A stretch of 64,000 nt of DNA from Fibrella aquatilis (GCF_017353255.1 NZ_JAFMYU010000012.1:1-64000); one strand, 5' to 3'; shown: positions 16,018 to 24,590, counted from the stretch's first letter. Numbers and translations: made by a program. The notes: a model not told the origin generated them from the letters alone.

Positions 16018-17880
16018 TTAAAAATGCCTGTCAACGCTAAAACATACACCCATATTTTGGGGCAGGGCCTGCACGCCTACTTCGGGTTTGGTGATTGAGT
16101 GCAGGCTCTGCTGGAACGTACCGGCCAACGACGCCGACCAGTGTTTGTCGGGCCGGAAACGGAGCCGCATCCCGGCAGTGCCCGCCACCGTAATGGGGCG
16201 GTAGACACCGTCCTGCGTTTTCACGGTGATGGCATCGGCCACGGTGTTGCGCACAAACAGGTTCGAGACCATACCCGTCAGAAATGCCAGACCAAACTTG
16301 CGGCGGGGGCGCAGTTCATAGCTGAGCTGTACCGGCACCTGCACAAACTGATAGGTGTTGCTAACCCCATGAACCACTGCCCGGTCATAGCTGGTGCTGG
16401 TCACAAATGCGTTGCGTTGCGCGGTGGCCGTATAGCCATTATTACCATCCAGGGCACTATTTGCCACCATCTGATTGGCGCTGTTGCCCACCAGATCAGT
16501 ATAGAGCGTAGGAGCGTTGGCAAAGGCAGCACTGTTTTTATCAGCCGATAGGGCCGACGAACGAACCGGACTTTGCACCACCGATTGCCCGTTGAGCAAG
16601 CCCACACCCGACTCCACCGTCCAGTGGTCGGATAGGGGTATGCCCACGCTCATTTGTAGGGCAATGGCCCGCCCGGCACGGCTATCAAGGGCCAGAGCAG
16701 GCACGGGACCGGCACCCGACGTCAAGGCGTTTGTTGGTGCGTTGTTGGTGTAGGCCAGGCCACTGACCGGCCGCATGGCCACCGACGGGTTAAACGACGA
16801 CGCAGCCATACCAGCCGAAATCCACGCTTTCTGGCGGCCTTTTCGGGCGGATTTTGGGGCTTCATCCAGCATCTTTTCCGACTGTGGCAGTTCCGGCGAA
16901 AACCAGACAATGCGCTCATTGCCAACCACTTGCTTCGGCAATTCACGGATAGCTAATGACTGAATCATGGGCGTAAGCTGCTCATACAGTGCCACTTGCT
17001 CATTGGTTATTGCTGGCGCAGGTACTACGACCAATGCCGGGGCAAGCTGTTCTGCGCCATTCGGTACGGTTGGCATGGGGGGCACCACTGTTCCACCTGT
17101 TGCTGACGGCACAAAGCGTGAATGCATCGACTGCGAAAAGGCCAGTTGCGTCTGCATGTCCGAGACCGGCGCGGGCTGGTTGGCTGCGGCGCGGGTCAGT
17201 GTAGTGGGGCGCACGGCCTGATCCATGCCACTGGCCAAACGGGTGGTCTGTTGCACCGACACCTGCATCGAAATCGTCACTGATTCGCTCGACTCAAACT
17301 GGCTGATGGTGTCGGCCGACGCAGCAGCTTCGGAAGCCACTACCGAAGCCAGCACGTTGGGTTTTTCGCTAGCAACAGGTGGAGCTATCCGAGCAATATG
17401 GCGCGGGCTGGCGGGCCACTGAACGCCTGTCTTCGCCGCTGCGTGCGCATCTGATCGCGCCACCGACTCAGCCGCTGTAGAGCCAGTAGCAGGCGCGGGT
17501 GGAGTAGTTGGCGAGGTTGCCGGGGTAATTGCCTTTTGTTGCTTTTCAGCAGCCAACTGATTGCCATTCAATCTATTAGTGTCAGTAGTACGTAGACTCC
17601 ACCAGCCCAGCAAGGCCAGGAGCAAGGCCGCGGCTATGCCCGCCACCCACCGCCCAAACACTACCGAACGGCTGGGGGCATAGGTCAGTAAGGGCAACAC
17701 GCCGTCCTCATCGTCGAGGTCGAGCTGGCGTTCAATACCACTCCAGACGCGGGCGGGCGGGGCTTCGCTGGCGTTCTGAAAAGCCGATGCCCACGCGCTG
17801 TCGGGCGTGCCCGATGGCGGTGGTACGCCGGGGCTGCCCGATGGGGGGTTGTTAGACGAAAACGTGTTGGAACGATTCAT
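16018..17880 (-). CDS. Membrane-anchored protein with barrel-like C-terminus, sigma-factor partner
   Basis: 620 residues. The N-terminal ~70 residues are Pro/Ser-rich and acidic, with PPARVWSGIERQLDLDDEDG. A single transmembrane helix follows (about 76-96, WVAGIAAALLLALLGWWSL), then a long Ala/Pro/Thr-rich low-complexity linker (~100-330). The C-terminal ~240 residues look like an outer-membrane barrel (SVGIPLSDHWTVESGVGLLNG, YQFVQVPVQLSYELRPRRKF, ending FSVDRHF). The gene overlaps the ECF sigma gene by 4 bases. The N-terminus plus single TM is the layout of an anti-sigma regulator, so it is probably the sigma factor's membrane partner. No zinc motif of the ZAS type was seen. Function is inferred from position and topology only. 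Confidence 0.6.
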   Translation of the reverse strand: MNRSNTFSSNNPPSGSPGVPPPSGTPDSAWASAFQNASEAPPARVWSGIERQLDLDDEDGVLPLLTYAPSRSVVFGRWVAGIAAALLLALLGWWSLRTTDTNRLNGNQLAAEKQQKAITPATSPTTPPAPATGSTAAESVARSDAHAAAKTGVQWPASPRHIARIAPPVASEKPNVLASVVASEAAASADTISQFESSESVTISMQVSVQQTTRLASGMDQAVRPTTLTRAAANQPAPVSDMQTQLAFSQSMHSRFVPSATGGTVVPPMPTVPNGAEQLAPALVVVPAPAITNEQVALYEQLTPMIQSLAIRELPKQVVGNERIVWFSPELPQSEKMLDEAPKSARKGRQKAWISAGMAASSFNPSVAMRPVSGLAYTNNAPTNALTSGAGPVPALALDSRAGRAIALQMSVGIPLSDHWTVESGVGLLNGQSVVQSPVRSSALSADKNSAAFANAPTLYTDLVGNSANQMVANSALDGNNGYTATAQRNAFVTSTSYDRAVVHGVSNTYQFVQVPVQLSYELRPRRKFGLAFLTGMVSNLFVRNTVADAITVKTQDGVYRPITVAGTAGMRLRFRPDKHWSASLAGTFQQSLHSITKPEVGVQALPQNMGVCFSVDRHF

Positions 17881-18431
17881 GGCAAATAATCGGTACGAAT
17901 AGGTTGGTCGGCCAGGAGCTTCTGTTGGAGCAGCCCCCTGGCGCGAAAAAATTGCGATTTCGATGTCCCTTCCGAAATACCCAGCAAGGCGGCAATTTCG
18001 GGGTGGGTATAGCCTTCTACGGCGTATAGGTTAAAGACGGTCTGGCAACCCGTGGGCAACTCCTGCACCAACTGAAGCAGGTACTGGTAGTTGAGCGTGG
18101 GCAGCACGTCGGCGTTTTGTGGCAAAAAATTCGCCACTTCCTCCACGTCTGTCATGTGATCGAAGGGTTTGTTTTTGCGGAGGTGTTTCAGCGCCGTGTT
18201 GATGGCAATGCGCTTCAGCCAAGCCTCCAGTGGGCATTCAAACCGAAACTGGTCCATATGCCGAAACACTTTCACAAACGAATCCTGCAACACATCGGCA
18301 GCTTCGTCGGGGTCTTTTATGTAGCGTTTACAGACGGCAAAGAGCTTTCCGGCAAACCGCTCGTAGAGCAGTCGCTGCGCAGCCCGGTCCTGATTCCGGC
18401 ACCCGTCTACAAGCGTTCGTTCATCCAGCAT
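17877..18431 (-). CDS. ECF-type RNA polymerase sigma factor
   Basis: 184 residues, sigma-70 region 2 (YIKDPDEAADVLQDSFVKVF, FRFECPLEAWLKRIAINTAL) and region 4 (LPTGCQTVFNLYAVEGYTHPEIAALLGISE, described as the sigma-4 HTH with EGTSKSQFFRAR). This is a normal ECF sigma of the Bacteroidota type, redirecting RNA polymerase to a stress or surface regulon. Its stop overlaps the start of the 620-residue membrane protein, so the pair is translationally coupled and probably forms a sigma/anti-sigma unit. An 8-bp hairpin (18452-18459 with 18479-18486) lies in its leader. Confidence 0.92.
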   Translation of the reverse strand: MLDERTLVDGCRNQDRAAQRLLYERFAGKLFAVCKRYIKDPDEAADVLQDSFVKVFRHMDQFRFECPLEAWLKRIAINTALKHLRKNKPFDHMTDVEEVANFLPQNADVLPTLNYQYLLQLVQELPTGCQTVFNLYAVEGYTHPEIAALLGISEGTSKSQFFRARGLLQQKLLADQPIRTDYLP

Positions 18432-18552
18432 ACTGTGTAGGTACGTTAAAGACCCACCGACTACTGATTGCGTTGGAACGGTGGGTAAAAAAAGTTTGGT
18501 AGCCCTTTCTCAAGGTTAGAGCCGACAGGCAATAGCATAGAGCCAAGAGGTG

Positions 18553-18667
18553 AGAAGCAAGAGACAAGACGAAAGATTAGTTCGAACCAAACAAGTCTTG
18601 TCTCTTGCTTCTTATTTCTTGTTTCTTGCTTCTCATCTCTTGCTTCTTGTCTCTTGCTTCTCATTTC
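18553..18667. repeat. Palindrome arm plus ten tandem heptamers (TTGCTTC)
   Basis: Arm 18553-18570 pairs perfectly with 18595-18612. The right arm runs into ten consecutive 7-bp units from 18598 to 18667 with consensus TTGCTTC (variants TTGTCTC, TTATTTC, TTGTTTC, TCATCTC, TCATTTC). The array ends 6 bases before the ATG of the sugar isomerase gene, so it would form its 5' untranslated region. The unit length is constant while the sequence drifts, like the short heptanucleotide repeats known from filamentous cyanobacteria. Confidence 0.85.
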
Positions 18668-18672
18668 TCACT

Positions 18673-19542
18673 ATGAAACAGACACGACGCCACTGGCTTA
18701 GTACAACGCTGAACATGAGCGCTTTAGCGCTTGCTACTCCGCTACTGGCCGAACGTGTAGCCACCCGCCCCGCCGTGCGCATTGGTGCCTGCGACTGGTC
18801 TATTGGTCCCGCCGCCGACATCGCCTGTTTCGACGTGGCCAAGCGTATTGGCCTCGACGGCGTACAACTCAGCTTCAACACGCCCGCCAAACCCCAGCAC
18901 TTACAACAAACTGCCGTACAACAAGCGTACCTGGATGCCGCCAAACGTACGGGCGTTCGCATTGGCGGGCTGGGCATTGGCGCGCTCAACGAGGTACCCT
19001 ACAAGTCGGACCCGCAGACCGAACAGTGGGTGCATGATAGTATTGGCGTGGCCAAAAGCCTGGGCGTGAAGGCCGTATTACTGGCATTCTTCGCCAAAAA
19101 TGACCTCCGCAACGACCCTGCGGGCATTACCGAAGTGGTGCGTCGGCTGAAGGCGGTGGCACCCGTAGCCGAACGGGCGGGGGTGCAACTCGGCATTGAA
19201 AGCTACCTCACCGCCGAACAGCACCTCGACATCATTGACCGGGTGGGGTCGTCGGCTATTAAGGTCTATTACGACCCTCGCAACGCCACCGACGCGGGCA
19301 ACGACATTTTCCGGGAAATTGCGCTGCTGGGCAAACGACATATCTGCGAACTACACATCAAGGAAAACGGCGTCCGCCTGGGCAACGGCACCATCGACTG
19401 GCCCCGCGTGCGGCAGGCACTGGCCGACGCGGGCTACGAAGGCGACGGCTGGATGCAGATTGAGTGGGCCAAAACCAAAGACGACGATACAGTGGCTGCC
19501 TACCAGCATAATCTGGCCTATGTAAAGCGTAACTTAGTGTAA
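18673..19542 (+). CDS. Secreted sugar phosphate isomerase/epimerase-like TIM barrel
   Basis: 289 residues from ATG 18673 (MKQTRRHWL). The N-terminus carries a twin-arginine-like export signal (RRHWLSTTLNMSALALATPLLA). A xylose-isomerase-like TIM barrel follows: RIGACDWSIG, GLDGVQLSF, the metal ligand Glu in QLGIESYLTA, YYDPRNATD, ICELHIKENG and WMQIEWA. Enzymes of this group isomerise or dehydrate sugars and cyclitols, and the substrate is unknown here. An upstream extension to 18550 would translate the heptamer array and is rejected. It is the first gene of a probable three-gene unit ending in a PVC-type dehydrogenase. Confidence 0.88.
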   Translation: MKQTRRHWLSTTLNMSALALATPLLAERVATRPAVRIGACDWSIGPAADIACFDVAKRIGLDGVQLSFNTPAKPQHLQQTAVQQAYLDAAKRTGVRIGGLGIGALNEVPYKSDPQTEQWVHDSIGVAKSLGVKAVLLAFFAKNDLRNDPAGITEVVRRLKAVAPVAERAGVQLGIESYLTAEQHLDIIDRVGSSAIKVYYDPRNATDAGNDIFREIALLGKRHICELHIKENGVRLGNGTIDWPRVRQALADAGYEGDGWMQIEWAKTKDDDTVAAYQHNLAYVKRNLV

Positions 19543-19561
19543 ACAAACACAACCATCATCC

Positions 19562-20272
19562 GTGAAAAAGTCTGTCAATCCGTTAGTTGCGTTTCTGCTG
19601 CTATCCTTGACCAGTTTGGCCCAAACAACGACACCCGCTGCTGGCATGGAGCAGGTAATCAACAGCCCATTCAACAACCAGACCCTTCGCCGGTTTGACC
19701 TGAGCGAAACGGGACTAAAAGGCACGCCTATGGCCCTGCCAGACTGGGCACCGGGTACGCTCACCTTCAAATCGGGCAACACCATTGCCAACGCGCTATT
19801 TAATTATGATGCCTTGCATCAGGAGTTATGGGTGAAGCGGTCACCAAAAGATTCGGTCCGCTATGCGGCGGCGGGTGTCAGGCATGTAATGATACAATTA
19901 CCAAATGCGCCTCAACCAACTCGTTATGAACAGCTTACCGGCTTAACCACCGACGATGTTGCCCTAAAAACGGGTCTGGTCCGGGTGGTGTATCAGGGCG
20001 CTTACTCACTGGTGCAGTTGCCCGTCAAGCAGTTCTACAAAGCCCCGGCCAAGCAGGCATACGGCGAGACGCAGGTGTTTGATGAGTTCCGCGACGAGTC
20101 AGTCTATTATATTATCCGCCCCGACAAAACCGCCGAACGCGTGAAACTCAACCGGAAATCGCTGACGGCAGCCCTGCAAAGCAAAGGCCCGGCGTTTGAA
20201 ACCGTATTGAAAGACAAGAAGTTAGACCCCAAAGTAGAAGCTGACGTAGCTACGGCGCTAACGGGACTTTAA
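19562..20272 (+). CDS. Secreted protein of unknown function
   Basis: 236 residues with GTG start and signal peptide (VAFLLLSLTSLAQ). The mature protein has AGMEQVINSPFNNQTLRRFDL, LWVKRSPKDSVRYA and VYYIIRPDKTAERVKLNRKS, followed by a short charged C-terminal helix. It resembles small Cytophagales secreted proteins with no known domain. It lies 19 bases after the isomerase and 32 before the haem dehydrogenase, so cotranscription is likely. Confidence 0.65.
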   Translation: MKKSVNPLVAFLLLSLTSLAQTTTPAAGMEQVINSPFNNQTLRRFDLSETGLKGTPMALPDWAPGTLTFKSGNTIANALFNYDALHQELWVKRSPKDSVRYAAAGVRHVMIQLPNAPQPTRYEQLTGLTTDDVALKTGLVRVVYQGAYSLVQLPVKQFYKAPAKQAYGETQVFDEFRDESVYYIIRPDKTAERVKLNRKSLTAALQSKGPAFETVLKDKKLDPKVEADVATALTGL

Positions 20273-20304
20273 ACAAGTTTACTGTTTGCTGTAAACTAAA
20301 AGAT

Positions 20305-23151
20305 ATGAAACTCACCCTCCCCTTGTTCGCCGCCTGGCTCTGGACACTGCCAACGGGACAGCCGGAACCCGTTGACCCGAACCGGCTCTTCCTGCCCGAC
20401 GACCTGGAGGCGACGCTCTGGGCTGAGGGGCCAATGTTTTATAATCCTACCAACATGGATCTCGACGCGCGGGGCCGCGTCTGGATCACGGAAGCCGTTG
20501 ATTATCGGGACTTTAACAACAAGCCCGACACCCACCTGACCCACCCCAACGGCGAGCGCGTGATGATTCTGGAAGACACCGACCACGACGGCAAAGCCGA
20601 CAAGTCGACGGTGTTTGTAGAGGACAAAGAACTGGTGTCGCCGCTGGGCATTGCCGTGCTGGGCAACAAAGTGTACGTCTCCTGCGCTCCCAGCCTGGTG
20701 GTCTATACCGACGAAAACGGCGACGACAAAGCCGACAAGAAAGAGATTTTTCTAACTGGTTTCGGCGGCCTGGACCATGACCATTCGCTGCACGCGCTGG
20801 TGGCAGGTCCCGATGGCAACTACTATTTTAACACGGGCAACGCCGGGCCGCACCATGTTACCGACAAGGCAGGCTGGACCCTGCGGTCGGGGAGTTTGTA
20901 CGTGGGCGGCACACCCTATAACAAGCTCAACAAGGGCAATCAGGTAAGCGACGACGGGCGCGTGTGGGTGGGCGGGCTGGCGCTGCGCATCCGCCCCGAC
21001 GGCACCGGCCTGAAAGTGATGGCGCACAACTTTCGGAACAACTACGAAACCGGCATCGACTCGTATGGCAACCTGTTTCAGAACGATAACGACGATCAGG
21101 TGGTGGCCTGCCGCACCAGTTTTCTGATGGAGGGCGCCAACGCAGGCTATTTCAGCAGCGACGGCACCCGCTACTGGCAGGGCGACCAACGCCCCGGTCA
21201 ACCCATTCCCACTGCGCACTGGCACCAACAAGATCCTGGCGTGATGCCCGTTGGCGACATCAGCGGGGCGGGTTCGCCCACGGGCGTGGTGGTGTATGAG
21301 GGCGACGAACTGGGCGAGGCGTACCGGGGCACGCTGCTCAGCGCCGAGGCGGGCCGCAACGTAATTTTTGGGTATAAACTCAATCCGCAGGGAGCCGGTT
21401 ACGACCTGAGCAACCGCCGCGATCTCATCAGCACCTTTCCCAAAGTAGATGAGAATTACAAGTGGAACGACGTCGGCGACGATCCGCGCAAGTGGTTTCG
21501 TCCGTCCGATGTGTCGGTGGGACCAGACGGGGCCATTTACATTGCTGACTGGTATGACCCCATTGTGGGGGGCCACGCCATGCACGACAAAAAAGGGTAT
21601 GGACGCATTTTTCGTATTACGCCCAAAGGCAAAAACCTGACCGTGCCAACGCTGAATTTGACAACCACCAAAGGCCAGATTGCCGCGCTGCAAAGCCCGG
21701 CCATCAACGTTAGGCTGCTGGGATTCAATGCGTTGCGGATGCAGGGCGACAAGGTAGCTAAGCCCGTTTCCGAACTGCTCAACGCACCTAACCCCTACCA
21801 CCGCGCCCGCGCTGTTTGGCTACTGAGCCAGCTTGGTCCCAAAGGCCATGAACTGGCAACCAACGCCCTGACCAACGCCGACCCGCAACTTCGGCTCACA
21901 GCGTTTCGAGCGTTAAAAGAGCAACCGGCCACTACCCTCGTTTCGCTGTGTAGGCAACTAGTGAATGACCCCTCCCCCGCTATGCGGCGCGAAGTAGCCA
22001 TTGCCCTCCGCGACGTACCCGCCCCCCAGGCGGTGCCGCTGCTACTAACGCTCATGAACGGCTACGACGGCAGTGACCGCTACTACCTCACCGCCCTCGG
22101 CATTGGCGCACAAGGCAAGGAATCACCTATTGGTCAGGCAATTACGGCTCAGCTATCACCCGACCCTGCCAGCTGGAATCCCAAACTGGCCGATCTGCTT
22201 TGGGAACTGCACCCCGCCGAAGCCACTGAGCTATTCACGAAATGGGCTAGTAATCAAGCCCTTACCGCCGATGCCCGGCAGCAGGCCCTGACCGGGCTGG
22301 GCTTTGTGCGTACCCCCATGGCCGCCCGCGCTATGGTCGAACTGGCCAAATCGAGGGATACGACGCTGGCGAAGCAGGCTGCCTATTGGGTGGCCTTCCG
22401 GCGGGGAAACGACTGGGCTACGCTCGTGAATTGGGACGAATTGCTGCCCAATAAACTATCTGACGCTGAGCAACAGGTGTTGGCCCAACGCCAGCAATTG
22501 CTGGATGAATACGTATCCATAGCCGACAAGACCAAACTAGCCGTGAGCATGGCCCACACTCCCGAAGGTGGTCGTTTGCTGGTGGGCCTTGTAGCCGACA
22601 GAAAACTACCAAAAGAGCTTGTGGGGCCTGTTTCGGAGGTGATTTTCACCAATCCAGATCAGAGCGTGCGCACCATGGCGAGTGATTATTTCAACAAACC
22701 CGGCACAGCCCGCACAGTATCGATTCGGCAGATTGCGAGCCTCACCGGCAACGCCGAAGTGGGAAAGGCTGTCTTCACCACTAACTGCGCCACCTGCCAC
22801 AAACACGGCGCGGCTGGTGCCGAAATTGGGCCGGAACTGACTAAAATCCACGAGAAATTCGACCGCAACGGTCTGCTTGATGCCATCGTGAATCCCAGCG
22901 CGGCTCTGGCGTTTGGCTATGAACCCTGGCTCATTACGACCAGAAACGGGCAGACCTACTATGGATTCCTGATCTCTGACGGTGCCCAGGCTATCGTAGT
23001 GAAAGACGCCGCCGGCCAAAAACACACCCTGCCCACGGCTCAGGTTGCTTCGCGCAAGCAATACACCACCAGCCTTATGCCCGACCCCGTTGCTATGGGC
23101 CTCACCGACCAGCAACTCGCCGATTTATCCGCGTTTTTGCTGAAGCGATGA
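20305..23151 (+). CDS. PVC-type dehydrogenase with HEAT repeats and c-type haem domain
   Basis: 948 residues with a short signal peptide. An N-terminal six-bladed propeller of the sorbosone-dehydrogenase or 'putative membrane-bound dehydrogenase' type spans about 25-445 (MDLDARGRVWITEAVDY, AVLGNKVYVSCAPSLVVYTD, VGPDGAIYIADWYDPIVGGH). HEAT-like alpha repeats follow (~455-780). The C-terminal haem-binding domain has the CXXCH motif CATCHKHG (about 829-836), GPELTKIHEKFDRNGLLDAI and a distal Met candidate in SLMPDP. The architecture matches the Planctomycetes/Bacteroidota PVC-type family, which probably oxidises sugars in the periplasm and passes electrons to cytochrome c. With the upstream exported isomerase this suggests periplasmic sugar oxidation. 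Confidence 0.88.
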   Translation: MKLTLPLFAAWLWTLPTGQPEPVDPNRLFLPDDLEATLWAEGPMFYNPTNMDLDARGRVWITEAVDYRDFNNKPDTHLTHPNGERVMILEDTDHDGKADKSTVFVEDKELVSPLGIAVLGNKVYVSCAPSLVVYTDENGDDKADKKEIFLTGFGGLDHDHSLHALVAGPDGNYYFNTGNAGPHHVTDKAGWTLRSGSLYVGGTPYNKLNKGNQVSDDGRVWVGGLALRIRPDGTGLKVMAHNFRNNYETGIDSYGNLFQNDNDDQVVACRTSFLMEGANAGYFSSDGTRYWQGDQRPGQPIPTAHWHQQDPGVMPVGDISGAGSPTGVVVYEGDELGEAYRGTLLSAEAGRNVIFGYKLNPQGAGYDLSNRRDLISTFPKVDENYKWNDVGDDPRKWFRPSDVSVGPDGAIYIADWYDPIVGGHAMHDKKGYGRIFRITPKGKNLTVPTLNLTTTKGQIAALQSPAINVRLLGFNALRMQGDKVAKPVSELLNAPNPYHRARAVWLLSQLGPKGHELATNALTNADPQLRLTAFRALKEQPATTLVSLCRQLVNDPSPAMRREVAIALRDVPAPQAVPLLLTLMNGYDGSDRYYLTALGIGAQGKESPIGQAITAQLSPDPASWNPKLADLLWELHPAEATELFTKWASNQALTADARQQALTGLGFVRTPMAARAMVELAKSRDTTLAKQAAYWVAFRRGNDWATLVNWDELLPNKLSDAEQQVLAQRQQLLDEYVSIADKTKLAVSMAHTPEGGRLLVGLVADRKLPKELVGPVSEVIFTNPDQSVRTMASDYFNKPGTARTVSIRQIASLTGNAEVGKAVFTTNCATCHKHGAAGAEIGPELTKIHEKFDRNGLLDAIVNPSAALAFGYEPWLITTRNGQTYYGFLISDGAQAIVVKDAAGQKHTLPTAQVASRKQYTTSLMPDPVAMGLTDQQLADLSAFLLKR

Positions 23152-23183
23152 TTAGTAAAGGACAAATTGGTTGCGCCTTGTGG

Positions 23184-23335
23184 GTTGGCGCTCTAACGCC
23201 TGGCCCTTCGACTGCGCTCAGGGTGACAACGACCTTGAATCAACTTTACTAATCTGAATCAACTGCCCTGTCACCCTAAGCGCAGTCGAAGGGCCCGGGG
23301 CGCGGAGCCGTGCGACAGCAACTTAGAGCGCCAAC
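23184..23335. repeat. Nested palindrome with GTCACCC module
   Basis: Outer arms TTGGCGCTCTAA (23184-23196) and TTAGAGCGCCAA (23323-23335) flank inner arms 23202-23228 and 23269-23295. The inner arms carry GGCCCTTCGACTGCGC and match with 1 mismatch in 27. The loop is AT-rich. It is the same module as at 1-22 and 4412-4494, in a convergent intergenic gap. Confidence 0.8.
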
Positions 23336-23354
23336 CTACCAAAATTAACCCCAC

Positions 23355-23393
23355 AAAAAATGCCCGCTCCTAATTCAGAAGCGGGCATTTTTT
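23355..23393. terminator. Bidirectional intrinsic terminator
   Basis: AAAAAATGCCCGCT (23355-23368) pairs perfectly with AGCGGGCATTTTTT (23380-23393). Both strands end in T6. It lies between the haem dehydrogenase (plus) and the desaturase (minus) and should stop both. Confidence 0.9.
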
Positions 23394-23413
23394 CATGGGA
23401 AATAACGTCTCTA

Positions 23414-24442
23414 TTACGCCGTAACAGGCTCAGCGTGAGGCTGCACCATTTCGAGGTCTGGCTTCGATTGGTCGTCGAGGGTGACGCGGCCACGTTCTTT
23501 ACGCACAATGCGCGAGTAAAGCGATACTTCCTGGCTAAACAAGAACGTAAACAGCAGCTTCACATACGAGGTGTGGTATTTCAGCGTGTCGTAATACTCT
23601 GGTGCCGAGTGCTTCACCTGGGGTAGTTTGTTCCAGGGGATTGAGGGAAAATCGTGGTGCTCGTTGTGGAAACCTACGTTCAGGTTCACGCCGTTGAGCT
23701 GACCGTAGTAGCTGTAGGTCTCCTGTTCAGGGTCAAGGGTAAGGTAGTGTTCCTGAATCCAGCGGGCACCCAGCGGATGCAGCCCTACCGAAAAGAACAA
23801 ACACATCACCATAAACGCCAGGGCTTTCCAGCCGAAGAAAACCACAATCAGGGTATCGAAAATCAGTTGCGCCACAATGTTGGCTACTACCCACTTGTCA
23901 ATCACGGCCAGCTCAATGCAGCGCAGGGTGCGAATGCCCTGGAAAACAGGAAATAGCAGCAGCCAGATAGCCTTACCAATGGCGTAGTTGTTAATCAGCT
24001 TGGCCTCGTACCAATCGGGCAGGTCGGCATCAAGCTCATGTACCCCCTGGAAGGCGTGGTGCTTGATATGGAAGTTTTTGAACGAAATAGCCGTGGGGAA
24101 CACCGTAGGCAAATTGGCAAAAATACCCGTCCAGATGTTGGCGGCGGGCTTGCGGAAAATCAGGTTGTGGGCCGCTTCGTGAATACAGATAAACAGCGTA
24201 TGGGCCGGAAACGCCCCAACAAACCAGGCAGCCGCCACAATGAGCCACCACGACTGGTCGCGCAGGAGCCACGCCATACCGATGAGCATAGCTACGCAGC
24301 CCAGGGCCACCCAAAACGTGACGGGATTTTTCTGACCAATCAGCTTTTTCACCTCCGGGTGAGCCTTCATGATCTGCCGGGTCCGCATCCGGTGCGGTTC
24401 CGCTTTGGTTGAATAAGTAAAGTCGTTCACTAATGTTGCCAT
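23414..24442 (-). CDS. Sphingolipid delta4-desaturase-like fatty acid desaturase
   Basis: 342 residues from ATG 24442. An N-terminal segment resembles the Lipid_DES domain of eukaryotic dihydroceramide desaturase (FTYSTKAEPHRMRTRQIMKA, HPEVKKL). Transmembrane helices follow, and three di-iron histidine boxes: HEAAHN (88-93), HIKHH (125-129) and HNEHHDF (259-265). The stretches ETYSYYGQLN, VGFHNEHHDFPSIPWNKLP and APEYYDTL closely follow the DEGS1 pattern (ETYSYYGPLN, HNEHHDFPNIP), by recall. The likely reaction is introduction of a trans double bond into the ceramide long-chain base. Many Bacteroidota make sphingolipids, so a substrate exists in principle. The open frame upstream to 24661 lacks family similarity. 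A good promoter lies 67-96 bases upstream. Confidence 0.88.
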   Translation of the reverse strand: MATLVNDFTYSTKAEPHRMRTRQIMKAHPEVKKLIGQKNPVTFWVALGCVAMLIGMAWLLRDQSWWLIVAAAWFVGAFPAHTLFICIHEAAHNLIFRKPAANIWTGIFANLPTVFPTAISFKNFHIKHHAFQGVHELDADLPDWYEAKLINNYAIGKAIWLLLFPVFQGIRTLRCIELAVIDKWVVANIVAQLIFDTLIVVFFGWKALAFMVMCLFFSVGLHPLGARWIQEHYLTLDPEQETYSYYGQLNGVNLNVGFHNEHHDFPSIPWNKLPQVKHSAPEYYDTLKYHTSYVKLLFTFLFSQEVSLYSRIVRKERGRVTLDDQSKPDLEMVQPHAEPVTA

Positions 24443-24508
24443 ATTCAGGGATTGATGAAAATCAGGGCTAAAGGCCAGGATTATAGTTTTTGCACTGTTA
24501 CGAATAGA

Positions 24509-24538
24509 CAAAAATAAACAGAATTGAGTGCCCCCCAA
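24509..24538 (-). promoter_or_regulatory. Promoter of the desaturase gene
   Basis: On the minus strand, TTG (24538-24536), a 19-base spacer, then TATTTTTG (24516-24509). This is an exact TAnnTTTG -7 box with the Bacteroidota -33/-7 spacing, about 65 bases before the desaturase ATG. It is one of the best promoter matches in the window. Confidence 0.6.
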
Positions 24539-24590
24539 CCGTCTGCTAGTCAAGATTTCAAATCTTGACCTAGTTAACATCTCAAAAAAA

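Noticed and set aside
18452-18486. Hairpin ACCCACCG/CGGTGGGT upstream of the sigma gene as terminator
   Set aside because: The A/T run lies on the wrong side for the minus-strand transcript, so it would not terminate in the gene direction. It was kept only as a leader hairpin.
18598-18667. Heptamer array considered as a CRISPR array
   Set aside because: Units are 7 bp with no spacers, and no cas genes lie nearby.
20752-21801. 349-codon minus-strand ORF opposite the haem dehydrogenase
   Set aside because: Antisense to a gene with strong domain evidence; no signal or motif.
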